This document shows positions 24,101 through 34,404 of a DNA stretch of 45,866 nucleotides, piece after piece. A model generated the notes under the pieces. That model made no database searches. It was not told where the DNA came from and worked only from the letters and a program-made list of their open reading frames with translations. Origin of the DNA: Parvimonas sp035282405 (GTDB taxonomy: Bacteria > Bacillota > Clostridia > Tissierellales > Peptoniphilaceae); NCBI RefSeq assembly GCF_035282405.1, contig NZ_JAYKBP010000007.1:1-45866 (forward strand). Reading direction: 5' to 3'. The translations under genes and the position numbers were made by a program. Positions within the stretch are counted from its first letter, which is position 1, and each line of letters opens with the position of its first letter.

Positions 24101-27094
24101 TTATTTAATTAATACACCATTTGAGTCAAATGTATAATTTACATTGTTGATGTTAAGTGTTTTTCCTTGAGCAATACGTCCATCGTCTTCTGCGTAATAC
24201 CAATTTCCATCAACTAATACCCATTCATTAGTAGCGATGCGTCCACTTGCATTTGCAAAATACCAATTTCCGTCAACTAATACCCATTCATTTTGAGAAA
24301 TTCTTCCATTAGTATTTGCAAAATACCAATTTCCATTTACTAATACCCATTCGTTGTTTGACATTGAGCCATTTGATTCGAGATAGTACCATTTTCCATT
24401 TTCTTCAAACCAGCTATCTTTAATCATATTTCCGTCTTTATCAAATCTAAACCATTCATTGTTTATCATTTTCCAGCTATTTTTTACTTTTTCTTTATCT
24501 TTATCTGGATAATCTAAACCAGCCTTTTCGAACTCTATAACTAAAGGATAAATTCCCAAACTATGAACATCTGTAATCTTTACAATATCTCCAACTTGTT
24601 CAAATTTTAATTCTTCTTTGTTATTTCCATTTAGATAATAAACAGAAGAAACTTTTTTACCTACAGGAATCTTTCTTAGAATTTCAAAATCTCCATATGC
24701 TAATTTAGATCTTTCACAATTTTGTCTTACATGATTAAGTAAAACTAAATCAAGAACCATTGCATCTTTTCCTTTTAGTCCTGGATAACTACCCTTATCC
24801 AAGTGATCTGTAACTAAGAATAAATCTTTAAAATCCATTCCTTTTATAGTTGTATTTCCTGGTTTACAAGTGATAGAACCGTCAGTTCTACCTAAAAGCT
24901 TATTTTTAACTTTAACAACTTCGGCACTTCCACAAGAAGAATGGTCAAAAATATATTTAACACCTGGAGTTCCCCATTCAGTTTTATCTTTTACAACCAT
25001 AGGGAAGGTATCAATTACAAGATTTTCATTAGTTGGTTTAGCAACATAAGTTACATCTTCCATTAATCTAACTTTTAAATGACCTGTATCGTCAGTTGTA
25101 GCTTTTGTAGTATGAATTGAGCCTATAAATTGAATTTCTTCATTTACAAGAGGCTTATTATCCTTTACAAACTTAATGTCGATTTCATAAGTTCCATCAT
25201 TTTTAACATTAGCGGTATTATTTTTAACGATAAGTTCTTTTAACTCTGATTTATCTTTAAAAGCATAAGGGAAATTACCTTCTTTTACAGCTTCAAAATG
25301 TTTATTATGCATAAAATATTTATTTGAAACTAATTGTAAAAAATATGAATTTTTTTCAAATAATTCAAGTGCTGGTAATTTTCCGTTTTCGTCAAGAGTA
25401 AATTCACCTTCATATTGTTGTTTACTTGAATTAAATAGTTTAAATTTTATATCTTTTTTATCTGCACCTTCAGGTAATTTAACTGAAATAGGTAATGTTT
25501 TTACTTTGCTTTTACTAATTTCACAAACAGCATTTGAATTATCAGGACAGTTTGGGCAAGGTGGTTTTATATCATTTCCATCAAGGCCTGGAATATGATT
25601 ATCTACTCCATCATAACGTTTTAAAAAGATAGCCTTTACTTTTCTGTTTTCGCCTTGAGAAGTATCTCCTTTTGCAACCTTAGGCCAATACATACCATCT
25701 TCTTTATCTTTTTCCATTGTGAACTCTAAAGGCTTTTCTAAATAGTATTCAGAGTCCTTACCGTTCATAGTTATTTTGTATGATTTACCTATTTTTGCAT
25801 CAAAATTTAGAAAATTATTTTCATTTTTTCTAATTTGAACTACATTAGATCCAATTTCTTCAATTTTAAAATCAATGGATTTTTTTAGATGTTTTCCACC
25901 GTGAATAACATAAAGTCTAATCAAATATGAACCTTGATATACATTAAGTTTTTCTACTTTTTCTTTTGATTCATTTTCAATACTGTTATCATCATTGATT
26001 TTAAATTTAAAACCACTCATCTTATAAGGATGTTCAACGGCTCTAACTATATTGATAGTATATTCAGTATTTTTGTAGAGTTCTAATTCAATTTTACCAT
26101 TTTTGCTTACAAACTCTTTAACTTCTCCGCCACCTATAACTACAAATTTTATATTGTCTTCAGTAACGGCTTTATTTGAAGTGGTATCAAAAACTTCTAA
26201 AACTTTTTTAATTATCTTTTTATTTTCAGGCTTTTCACCAATTAAATCTGATTTTTTTACCACTACTAATTTTTCTAGACTTTTTTCTGATGTTTTTCCA
26301 GTTACTTCATCATATAATTTTGCTACACCATTTTTATCTACTTTGAACCAAATGTAGTTTTCATATCCATTATTTGTTTTTAAAGTATACTTATCTTTAT
26401 CTGTTGAAATACCTAATTTAAGTCTTGCGCCTGCTGGAACCTTAATTCCTGATAATTTTCCATTTGAAGTTACATAATCAGACATATCCTTGTTTTCTTT
26501 ATTAAATGTATGAAAATTAATTCCGTCAGGAACCTTTGTTCCATCTGAGAATACAACATCAATATCTTTAATAGTAACAAGTTTATTTTCTTTATCTGAT
26601 TGGTCATTATCATTTGATTTCTTATCAAAAATCAAATTAGTTATTTCAGCTTCTTCACCTTTTAAATTGGAAGTTCTAAGTTTCTTTTTAGCCTTATCAA
26701 ATTTTAGAATATTAAGATTGTTTTCATCTTTTTTAATGTTTGAAATCTGTAAGTCGCTTTCTCCTTCGATTTCAACAGTGTAGAGATTATCCTTATCTTC
26801 TACTACTGAGAAATCAAAAACACCATTAACACTCTTGATAGAATATTCTTCTTTTCCCCAATAAGCAAAATCAGGATGAGTTTTTACTTTTAGAGTTATT
26901 TCTTTAGTTATTCTTTTTTCTGTAACCTTATCAATACCCTCTAAATTAAAATCTGCTAGTTTTACATCATCAGCTTTCTCTGTATTTTCAGCATATACAG
27001 TATTACTAATAGCTACAGCCACTGGACTTATTGCTAAATTTAAAAGCAAAGACAGGACTATAAATTTTTTAAAAATGCCTTTTTTTCTTTTCAT
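24101..27094 (-). CDS. Large secreted surface protein with C-terminal choline-binding-type repeats
   Basis: A 997-aa protein. A signal peptide (basic start, hydrophobic core, cleavage near VYAEN at about 36) is followed by about 820 residues of lysine-rich, beta-strand-rich sequence that I cannot assign. They include a PPCPNCPDNSNAVC cysteine cluster near the middle and further cysteines. The C-terminus, about 860-997, has about six repeats of roughly 20 residues of the pattern NEWVLVDGNWYFANASGRIA. These are cell-wall/choline-binding repeats that hold proteins on teichoic acids or the wall. There is no LPXTG anchor. The ATG at 27094 is chosen because GGAGGA lies six bases before it; the ATG four codons earlier would include that site. 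It could be an adhesin. It sits beside a dead IS. Confidence 0.85.
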   Translation of the reverse strand: MKRKKGIFKKFIVLSLLLNLAISPVAVAISNTVYAENTEKADDVKLADFNLEGIDKVTEKRITKEITLKVKTHPDFAYWGKEEYSIKSVNGVFDFSVVEDKDNLYTVEIEGESDLQISNIKKDENNLNILKFDKAKKKLRTSNLKGEEAEITNLIFDKKSNDNDQSDKENKLVTIKDIDVVFSDGTKVPDGINFHTFNKENKDMSDYVTSNGKLSGIKVPAGARLKLGISTDKDKYTLKTNNGYENYIWFKVDKNGVAKLYDEVTGKTSEKSLEKLVVVKKSDLIGEKPENKKIIKKVLEVFDTTSNKAVTEDNIKFVVIGGGEVKEFVSKNGKIELELYKNTEYTINIVRAVEHPYKMSGFKFKINDDNSIENESKEKVEKLNVYQGSYLIRLYVIHGGKHLKKSIDFKIEEIGSNVVQIRKNENNFLNFDAKIGKSYKITMNGKDSEYYLEKPLEFTMEKDKEDGMYWPKVAKGDTSQGENRKVKAIFLKRYDGVDNHIPGLDGNDIKPPCPNCPDNSNAVCEISKSKVKTLPISVKLPEGADKKDIKFKLFNSSKQQYEGEFTLDENGKLPALELFEKNSYFLQLVSNKYFMHNKHFEAVKEGNFPYAFKDKSELKELIVKNNTANVKNDGTYEIDIKFVKDNKPLVNEEIQFIGSIHTTKATTDDTGHLKVRLMEDVTYVAKPTNENLVIDTFPMVVKDKTEWGTPGVKYIFDHSSCGSAEVVKVKNKLLGRTDGSITCKPGNTTIKGMDFKDLFLVTDHLDKGSYPGLKGKDAMVLDLVLLNHVRQNCERSKLAYGDFEILRKIPVGKKVSSVYYLNGNNKEELKFEQVGDIVKITDVHSLGIYPLVIEFEKAGLDYPDKDKEKVKNSWKMINNEWFRFDKDGNMIKDSWFEENGKWYYLESNGSMSNNEWVLVNGNWYFANTNGRISQNEWVLVDGNWYFANASGRIATNEWVLVDGNWYYAEDDGRIAQGKTLNINNVNYTFDSNGVLIK

Positions 27095-27126
27095 TTTTTC
27101 CTCCATAAAATAAATTTTGCAATATA

Positions 27127-27155
27127 ATTGTATACTAGTAATTTTTTATCGTCAA
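27127..27155 (-). promoter_or_regulatory. Promoter of the surface-protein gene
   Basis: On the minus strand TTGACG, 17 bases and TACAAT. It is about 35-60 bases before the start codon. Confidence 0.7.
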
Positions 27156-27159
27156 TATA

Positions 27160-27703
27160 CATTTAAACTTTTGGTTTTTATGAACTTTAGTTTTTTACGA
27201 CTAATTTCTTTTTTTGAAATATACAAAAATAAATGATAAAGTAATTGTCATTTTTTTGCTATATGTGGTTTTTTTGTTAAATAAAAAACTATACATACCT
27301 GTTTAGATAAATTTTTGTTTTATATAGATTTAAAGGTTTTTAATTATGTGGATTTACAACTTTTACGAAATAACTTTATCAGAATAAATTCAATAGAAAA
27401 ACTTATAATTGAAAAGTTTTTTACGAGGAATAAAAAGTAGTTTAATAAGCACAAGAAATATATCATTTAACGGGGTTAAATACTGATTAAAATTTTTTAT
27501 AGATGTGAAAAACTTTAAAAATTTTTAAAAAATAGATAATATTATGATATATAGTCATTGTATTTACACAATATAAAAATAATATAGATTTAGTGATGCT
27601 ATTTACTGAATTTAGCAAAAAATATTTTTATCGAATTATGAAAAAATCTCATTTTATGGTATACTATAAGGTAAGATTTATATTATAAAGAAGGGGTTTT
27701 ATT
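27160..27703. other. Long AT-rich gap between divergent surface-protein and ddl genes
   Basis: About 540 bases have no convincing gene on either strand. They contain three copies of TTTTACGA (near 27194, 27361 and 27420) and an extended -10 (TGGTATACT, -10 at 27660-27665) that probably serves ddl. No RNA gene or inverted repeat of note is seen. The large size may reflect regulation of the surface protein. Confidence 0.5.
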
Positions 27704-28777
27704 ATGAAAAATTTATATTTGTTATATGGAGGGAAGAGTACTGAACATGAAATTTCAGTTTTAACTGCTAAGTCTGTTGTAAATAATTTAGATAGAAAAA
27801 AATATAAGATATTTCCTATTTATGTAGATAAATGTGGAAGATGGAATTACTTAGGGGAAAATACTAAGAATATTGAAGATGAAAAAGAACTTATGGTTGA
27901 AGGATATGGAAATGTTGCGGATTCTATTTCAAAATTCTTTGCAAATGACTTTGTAAATGAAAATGCGATTTTCTTTCCTGCAATGCATGGAACATTTTCT
28001 GAAGATGGAACTATTCAAGGTTTTTTTGATATAATGGATCTTACATATGTGGGAAATAATGTTTTATCCTCTGCTGTTTGTATGGATAAGGGAACTGCTA
28101 ATGATGTTTTTGCTGGTAATGGAATTTTACAACCTGAATATTATTTAGTTACAAAGTATGAGTTTGACAAAAATAAAGATTTACAAATTAAAAATATTCT
28201 TGAAAAAATAGGAGAAGTTTCTTTTGTAAAGCCTTGTAATGCTGGATCAAGTGTTGGGGTTACAAAGGTAACTAAGAATGAAGATATTGAACCTGCTCTA
28301 ATTGAAGCTTTTAAGTATGATAGTAGAGTTTTAGTTGAAGAGGCAGTTGTTGGAGATGAACTTCAAGTTTTAGTTATGGGGAATAATATTTTAAAAGCTA
28401 GTTTACCTGGTGGCGTAAAAGTTACTAGAGAGTTTTTTGACTATGAAGCAAAATATTTTGACGAAACTACAGATCATATTATCCCTTGGGATTTAACTGA
28501 TGAAGAAATTAAAGAAATTCAATCTGTAGCAAAGAGAGCTTATGCTGTTACAAATTGTAAGGGCTTTGCAAGAGTTGATATTTTTGTAAGAGATAGTGAT
28601 AGAAAAATGCTAGTTAATGAAATTAATACAATCCCTGGAATGACTGCCGTTTCTATGGCACCAGCAATGTATATGAAAACTTTCGGAAAGACTTATAGTG
28701 ATTTTTTAGATGAGTTGATTGAACTTGCCATTGAAAATAAAAGAGAAAAAGATTCTTTGACAACAAATAGGGGGTAA
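27704..28777 (+). CDS. ddl: D-alanine--D-alanine ligase
   Basis: A 357-aa ATP-grasp enzyme that joins two D-alanines for the peptidoglycan stem. The N-terminal STEHEIS gives the substrate-binding Glu14 and His15. PCNAGSSVGV forms the ATP loop, FDYEAKY the omega loop with the conserved Tyr, and VNEINTIPGMT the magnesium-binding end. It is slightly shorter than VanA-type ligases and has the features of a housekeeping Ddl. AAGAAGGGG precedes the start. Two bases separate it from murF, which uses its product. Confidence 0.94.
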   Translation: MKNLYLLYGGKSTEHEISVLTAKSVVNNLDRKKYKIFPIYVDKCGRWNYLGENTKNIEDEKELMVEGYGNVADSISKFFANDFVNENAIFFPAMHGTFSEDGTIQGFFDIMDLTYVGNNVLSSAVCMDKGTANDVFAGNGILQPEYYLVTKYEFDKNKDLQIKNILEKIGEVSFVKPCNAGSSVGVTKVTKNEDIEPALIEAFKYDSRVLVEEAVVGDELQVLVMGNNILKASLPGGVKVTREFFDYEAKYFDETTDHIIPWDLTDEEIKEIQSVAKRAYAVTNCKGFARVDIFVRDSDRKMLVNEINTIPGMTAVSMAPAMYMKTFGKTYSDFLDELIELAIENKREKDSLTTNRG

Positions 28778-28779
28778 TT

Positions 28780-30150
28780 ATGTTAAAAGCAACTTTGGGA
28801 ACTATTGCTAAAATAGTTGAAGGACATTTAGTTACTGTAAGTATGAAAGATGCAGTGATTGAAGGGATTTCTACAGATACGCGAAATATACAAGTAAATA
28901 ATTTATTTATTCCTCTTGTAGGAGAAAAATTTGATGGACATAATTTTGCTTTTGATGCTATTCAAAAAGGTGCAGTTGCTACTTTGTGGGATAGAAAACA
29001 TCCTACACCTTATCTTGATGCTGGAATTATTGTTGTAGATGATACTTTACAAGCATATCAAAAACTTGCAAGTAGTTATTTAAAGGCGACAAAAGCTAAA
29101 GTTATTGGAATAACCGGTTCAAATGGTAAGACAGGAACTAAAGATATTTTAGCTGCAATTTTAGAAGAAAAATATAGAGTTCATAAGACTGCAAAAAATC
29201 TTAATAATGAAATAGGTGTTTCAAAAACTATTATGGAAATGGATTTAGATGATCAGGCAATAGTTTTAGAAATGGGAATGGATCATTTTGGAGATATTAG
29301 AACTCTTACAAATATTGCAAAACCTGATATTGCAGTTATTACAAATATTGGAGATAGTCATTTACAAGAACTTGGGACTAAAGAAAATATTGCCAGGGCT
29401 AAGTTTGAAATTTTAGAAGGATTAAAGCCTGATGGAGTCTTTATTTATAACAATGATGATGAAGTTTTAAGAGAAGTTGTTAAGGAATATACAATTCCTC
29501 AAAGAATTATCAAAATAGGAACAAGAGAAGATTCTGATGTAATTATAAGACCTATTCGTTCCGATGAAGAGGGAAGTAGCTTTTCAATCGGAGAGTATGC
29601 TTATAGTATTCCTTTTATAGGAAAACATCAAATCTACAATGTTTCTGTTGCAATAACAATAGCAGGACTTATGGGAATGGATTATCAAGAAATTGTTAGA
29701 GGTCTTTCAAAGGTAAAACTTACAGGAATGAGAATGGAACTTATGCACTTACCAAGTTTTGATATTTTAAATGACTGTTATAAGTCAAATCCTCAAAGTT
29801 TAACTTCTTGTATAGAAACTGTTTATACTATGAAAGGCTATAAAAATAAAATTTTAATTCTTTCTGATATGTTGGAGCTTGGAGAAGATGAAAGAAGATT
29901 ACATTTTTTTGTTGGAGAAAAAATAGATAGAGATAAGATTGACTATGTAATATGTATTGGAGATTTAGCTAAAGAAATTTACAATGGAGCAAATAGAAAT
30001 TTCAATGTCAACCATCTTTTCCATTTTGAAACTAATGAAGGAGTTGTAAAGAAAGTTAAGGAACTCATTTCAGAAGATACTTTGATTATGGTAAAAGGAA
30101 GCAGAGGAATGAAACTAGAAAAAATTATTGAAATGTTAAAGGAGATTTAG
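28780..30150 (+). CDS. murF: UDP-N-acetylmuramoyl-tripeptide--D-alanyl-D-alanine ligase
   Basis: A 456-aa Mur ligase that adds D-Ala-D-Ala to the UDP-MurNAc-tripeptide in the cytosol. The N-terminal domain has ISTDTRNIQVNNLFIPLVGE, which recognises the substrate. The ATP loop GITGSNGKTGT is at 110-120. NNEIGVSKTI, LEMGMDHFGDI and the C-terminal domain with ILSDMLELGE and VKGSRGMKLE complete it. It directly follows ddl and precedes two peptidase genes in the same orientation with spacings of 1-8 bases. Confidence 0.95.
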   Translation: MLKATLGTIAKIVEGHLVTVSMKDAVIEGISTDTRNIQVNNLFIPLVGEKFDGHNFAFDAIQKGAVATLWDRKHPTPYLDAGIIVVDDTLQAYQKLASSYLKATKAKVIGITGSNGKTGTKDILAAILEEKYRVHKTAKNLNNEIGVSKTIMEMDLDDQAIVLEMGMDHFGDIRTLTNIAKPDIAVITNIGDSHLQELGTKENIARAKFEILEGLKPDGVFIYNNDDEVLREVVKEYTIPQRIIKIGTREDSDVIIRPIRSDEEGSSFSIGEYAYSIPFIGKHQIYNVSVAITIAGLMGMDYQEIVRGLSKVKLTGMRMELMHLPSFDILNDCYKSNPQSLTSCIETVYTMKGYKNKILILSDMLELGEDERRLHFFVGEKIDRDKIDYVICIGDLAKEIYNGANRNFNVNHLFHFETNEGVVKKVKELISEDTLIMVKGSRGMKLEKIIEMLKEI

Positions 30151-30151
30151 T

Positions 30152-31279
30152 ATGAATAAAGAAAGACTTTTAAATACGTTTTTAGATTTAGTAAAGATTT
30201 ACTCACCTTCAAAAAATGAAATAAATGTTATGAAATATATAACAGAAAAATTAGAAAAGCTAGGAGTCGAATATATTTTACATGACCATTCAGCTGAATA
30301 TGGCGGGAATACTCCTGTAATTATTGCAAAACTTGAAAAGAATTGTGATGACGAAAAACTTAAACCAATTTCTCTTTCAGCTCATATGGATGTTGTTGAG
30401 CCTTCAAAAGATTTGGATGTTTATGTTGAGGATGGGCTTGTTAAAACAAGAACAGAAACAACTTTAGGTGGAGATGATAAGGGTGGAGTTGCAATTATTT
30501 TGGAAACTTTTGAAAATTTAGTTGAAAATAATTTGCCACATAATGATGTGTTTGCAATTATAACTCCGTCTGAAGAAATTGGACTTTTGGGAGCGAAATC
30601 AATTAAATGGGAAGAAATTCCATCTGAATTTATGCCCGCAAAAGATATGCTAGTGCTTGATAATGGTGGCGGTTCAGATCTTGTAGCTGTTGAAGGACCT
30701 TGTATGTATAAGATAAATGTTCATTATGAAGGAGCTTCTGCTCATGCAGGAATTGAACCTGAAAAAGGAAGAAGTGCAATTATAGCTATGAGTCATGCTA
30801 TTTCAAAAATGAAAATCGGAAGATTAAACGACCATACTACTTCAAATATAGGTAGCATTATATCTGAATTTCCAACAAATGTTGTCCCTAAAGATTGTAA
30901 AATCAAAATGGAAGTTAGATGTTTGAATGAAGATGAAGCAAAAGAAAATGTTGATAATTATATAGATATTTTTGAAAAAACTGCAAAAGATTTTGAAGTT
31001 AAATGTAATATTGAAGTTAAATACGATTATCCACCACTAAAACAAATTGATGGAAATAATTTATTAAATAGAGTTTTAGATGCTTATAAAAAAGTTGGAA
31101 TTACAGCCAAACCAATTAAAATTGGTGGAGGTTGTGATGGAAATATTTATTTGAAAAATGGATTTCATTCTGTAATTTTAGGAGTTGGAATGTATAAAAT
31201 TCATACGATTGAAGAATATTTAGTTATTTCCGATATGGAAAAAACAGCTGAGGCGGTTTTGGAATTCATTACAAAATAG
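30152..31279 (+). CDS. M20-family peptidase, PepT-like
   Basis: A 375-aa zinc peptidase. The metal site reads His78 and Asp80 in SAHMDVVEP, Asp108/109 in LGGDDKGG, the catalytic Glu pair 141-142 in TPSEEIG, and a further Asp in LDNGGG. The dimerisation (lid) domain lies at about 185-285 (EGASAHAGIEPEKGRSAI). The closest pattern is the peptidase T-like tripeptidase group. The substrate is probably a small peptide in the cytosol. It starts one base after murF. Confidence 0.88.
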   Translation: MNKERLLNTFLDLVKIYSPSKNEINVMKYITEKLEKLGVEYILHDHSAEYGGNTPVIIAKLEKNCDDEKLKPISLSAHMDVVEPSKDLDVYVEDGLVKTRTETTLGGDDKGGVAIILETFENLVENNLPHNDVFAIITPSEEIGLLGAKSIKWEEIPSEFMPAKDMLVLDNGGGSDLVAVEGPCMYKINVHYEGASAHAGIEPEKGRSAIIAMSHAISKMKIGRLNDHTTSNIGSIISEFPTNVVPKDCKIKMEVRCLNEDEAKENVDNYIDIFEKTAKDFEVKCNIEVKYDYPPLKQIDGNNLLNRVLDAYKKVGITAKPIKIGGGCDGNIYLKNGFHSVILGVGMYKIHTIEEYLVISDMEKTAEAVLEFITK

Positions 31280-31287
31280 GAGGGAAT

Positions 31288-34194
31288 ATGTATAAAGGAT
31301 ATAAATTAATTCAAGAAAAACATATAAAGGATGTAAATTCTGATTGTGTTTTGCTTGAACATGAAAAAACCGGTGCTAGAGTTTTTTTGATGAAAAATAA
31401 TGATGACAATAAAACTTTTAGTATTGGATTTAAAACTATTCCTACAGATAACACAGGAATTTGCCATATAATTGAGCATTGTGTATTATCGGGTTCAAGA
31501 AAATTCCAAACTAAAGAACCTTTTATGGATATGGTAAAAATAAGTACAGCTACATTTTTAAATGCTATGACTTTTCCTGATAAAACAGTTTATCCTGTTT
31601 CAAGTAGAAATGAAAAAGACTTTAAAAATTTGATGGATGTATATATGGATGCTGTTTTCTATCCAGCGATGAAATCTGATAGAAGAATTTTTATGCAAGA
31701 AGGTTGGCATTATGAACTTGAAAATGAAGAAGATGAGTTTAATATCAAAGGTGTAGTTTATAATGAGATGAAGGGGGCTTATTCTGTTCCCGAAACAACT
31801 CTTTACTATAGGGTGAATAGTGCTCTTTGTCCTGATACTGTTTACGCTAAAGAATCAGGCGGAGAACCTTATGAAATTCCAAATTTAACTTATGAAGATT
31901 TCTGTGAGTTTCATTCAAAATGTTATCATCCTTCTAACTCATATATTTATTTATATGGGGATTGTGATATGGAAGAAAGACTTGAATTTCTGGATAGAGA
32001 ATATCTTTCAAATTTTGAAAAAGAAGAACTTGATAATTTTGAAGGAAATCAAAAACCTTTTGAAAAACCTAAAAATGTCTTTGATGAATATTCAGTTTCT
32101 AAAGATGAAGATACTAAGAATAAGACATTCTTAGCTTATGTTTCTTGCTTTGGAGAAAGTGATGGATTAAAAGACGGAATAATATCAAGATTATTAAATG
32201 AAGTTTTGGTTGAAATGCAAGGAGCATATTTAAAAGAAGCTCTTCTTAAAGCAAATATATGTGAAGATGTATCTTCTATTTCTATGGAGGCCACAAAATA
32301 TTCAAGTTTTGGAGTTTTTGTTACAAATTCAGAAAGAGAAAATTTAGATAAATTTAAGGAAATTATAGAAAAAACTTTAACAGATATTGTTAAGAATGGA
32401 ATTGAAAAAGAAAAGCTGATTGCAGTGTTGAATAGAACAGAATTTTCTGTAAGAGAACTTTTAAATTCTACAACTGCCGGAATTGAATGTATGTTGCATA
32501 TCTGCGAGAATTGGTTGTATGGCAAAAATCCTATGGAATCACTTGCTTTTGACGAAGCATTATCAGAAATTAGAGAAGAAATTTTAAATAATAGATTGTT
32601 GGAAAGAATTATTGAAGAAAAGATTTTAAATAATAATCATAAAGCATTCATAATTCTTTCACCAAGTGCTGGACTTAATGACAAAAAAGATTTGGCACAA
32701 AAAGAGTGGTTAAAGAGATATAAAGACTCTTTAAATCAAATTCAAGTTGAAAAAATAATTGAAAATACTAAGAATTTAATTGAATATCAACAAACTGAAA
32801 GTTCTGATGAACAAAAAGCTACAATTCCGAAGTTGAGAATTGAGGATATTGATAAAGAAACTTTAAAAATTCCAAATGAAATAGATAAAATAGAAGATAT
32901 AACGGTTTTAAAACATAATATTTTCACTTCAGGTATTAACTATGTAGATATTTGTTTTGACTTAAAGCATATCTCAAAAGATGAAATAGTATATATGTCG
33001 TTAATTGAAAATCTGTTAAAATCTTTAGACAAAAAATCAATGTCATACAAAGATTTTACTGTTGAAACATTTTTACGTTGTGGAGGAATTTCAACTTCAA
33101 TAGTAACAATGACAAATGCAAAGAATAAAGAAAAATTTGTCCCGAAATTTGTTGTAAGTGTAAAATTCTTCTCTGAAAAACTTAAAGAAACAGCTGAACT
33201 TGTTAAAATTTTGTTAAAAGAAACTATTTTCACCGATAAGAATAGAATAAAAGAAGAGCTTTTGGCTATAAAAGGTGAATTAGAACAAGATGTTATCGGA
33301 GCAGGTCATCTTTATGGAATAAATAGAGCAAAATCATATTATTCTAATAAGGCATACTATGACGAAAAAGTTAAAGGTATTGATTATTTGAAATTTATTC
33401 AAGATTTAACTGAGAATTTTGATGAAAAAATTGATAATGTAATTGAAAAAATGGAATTTGTTTACAATAGAATGTTCAATTTGAATGATGTAATTGTAAA
33501 TATAACAACAACAGAGGACAATTTTGATAATGTAGAAAAAGAATTTGTTGGACTTGTTAAAGAATTTCCAAAGTTAGAAGATTCTCCTTATGATTTTACA
33601 TTTGAAAAAGAAAATTTGAAAGAAGGAATATCAACATCTTCAGATGTAAATTATGTTACTTTTGCAGGAGATATGAAAAAATATGGAGTTGATTTTTCAG
33701 GAAGTTTTGCATTGCTTTCAAAAATCTTGAGTACAACTCATATGCATAATAATATCAGAGCGATTGGTGGGGCTTATGGAGCTGGATTTAGTATAACTAG
33801 AGATAGTGAAATTATTATGTTCAGTTATAGAGACCCAAATTTAAAATCTACAAAAGAAATTTTTTCAACTGTAGGAAAATATGTTTCTGAAATGGATATT
33901 TCTAAAGATGATTTAGAAAGTTTTAAAATTTCAATGGTAAAAGATTTTAATCCTCTATTGACACCAAAGCATAAAGGATATACTTCTATGATTATGTATA
34001 TTACAGGATCAGATGAAAAAGAATTAGAAATATACCTAGAACAACTTTTAAATGCAAAATTAGAAGATTTAAAAGAACTTTCAGAAGTAATAGGAAAAAC
34101 ATTAAGTCAAGATACTTTTGTGGTTGTAGGAAATACAAATAAAATAAAGGAAAATTCTGAAGAATTTAATAATATTTTAGTTTTGAAAAAATAA
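31288..34194 (+). CDS. M16C-family zinc peptidase (presequence-protease type)
   Basis: A 968-aa protein. The inverted zinc motif HXXEH is HIIEH at 60-64, followed by CVLSGSRKF and later GVVYNEMKGAYS with the third zinc ligand Glu. The chain contains two M16 halves joined by a hinge, as in bacterial/mitochondrial presequence proteases, which degrade unstructured peptides in a closed chamber. The length is normal. No signal peptide is seen, so it is cytosolic. It is the last gene of the ddl-murF-M20-M16C operon, with AGGAGG upstream and a terminator after it. Confidence 0.92.
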   Translation: MYKGYKLIQEKHIKDVNSDCVLLEHEKTGARVFLMKNNDDNKTFSIGFKTIPTDNTGICHIIEHCVLSGSRKFQTKEPFMDMVKISTATFLNAMTFPDKTVYPVSSRNEKDFKNLMDVYMDAVFYPAMKSDRRIFMQEGWHYELENEEDEFNIKGVVYNEMKGAYSVPETTLYYRVNSALCPDTVYAKESGGEPYEIPNLTYEDFCEFHSKCYHPSNSYIYLYGDCDMEERLEFLDREYLSNFEKEELDNFEGNQKPFEKPKNVFDEYSVSKDEDTKNKTFLAYVSCFGESDGLKDGIISRLLNEVLVEMQGAYLKEALLKANICEDVSSISMEATKYSSFGVFVTNSERENLDKFKEIIEKTLTDIVKNGIEKEKLIAVLNRTEFSVRELLNSTTAGIECMLHICENWLYGKNPMESLAFDEALSEIREEILNNRLLERIIEEKILNNNHKAFIILSPSAGLNDKKDLAQKEWLKRYKDSLNQIQVEKIIENTKNLIEYQQTESSDEQKATIPKLRIEDIDKETLKIPNEIDKIEDITVLKHNIFTSGINYVDICFDLKHISKDEIVYMSLIENLLKSLDKKSMSYKDFTVETFLRCGGISTSIVTMTNAKNKEKFVPKFVVSVKFFSEKLKETAELVKILLKETIFTDKNRIKEELLAIKGELEQDVIGAGHLYGINRAKSYYSNKAYYDEKVKGIDYLKFIQDLTENFDEKIDNVIEKMEFVYNRMFNLNDVIVNITTTEDNFDNVEKEFVGLVKEFPKLEDSPYDFTFEKENLKEGISTSSDVNYVTFAGDMKKYGVDFSGSFALLSKILSTTHMHNNIRAIGGAYGAGFSITRDSEIIMFSYRDPNLKSTKEIFSTVGKYVSEMDISKDDLESFKISMVKDFNPLLTPKHKGYTSMIMYITGSDEKELEIYLEQLLNAKLEDLKELSEVIGKTLSQDTFVVVGNTNKIKENSEEFNNILVLKK

Positions 34195-34236
34195 TGAAAA
34201 ATTATTTTAGTTAAAATGATATATGATTTAATATGG

Positions 34237-34266
34237 AAAGACATAGCGTTAGTTGTGTCTTTTTTT
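34237..34266 (+). terminator. Terminator of the ddl-to-M16C operon
   Basis: The 9-bp stem AAAGACATA/TGTGTCTTT (one wobble) is followed by TTTTTTT. Confidence 0.85.
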
Positions 34267-34322
34267 ATAGAAAATCTTTATAAATAGAACTTTTTGCATA
34301 AGAAATTACTATAATAAAATTA

Positions 34323-34351
34323 TTGACTTAAAGAAATATTACTAATATAAT
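34323..34351 (+). promoter_or_regulatory. Promoter of the first binding-lipoprotein gene
   Basis: TTGACT, 17 bases and TATAAT. It is about 50 bases before the start. Confidence 0.8.
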
Positions 34352-34404
34352 AGAACAAAGGGATAAACAAATTTTAAAATTAGTGCATGGATTGGAGAAG
34401 ACTT

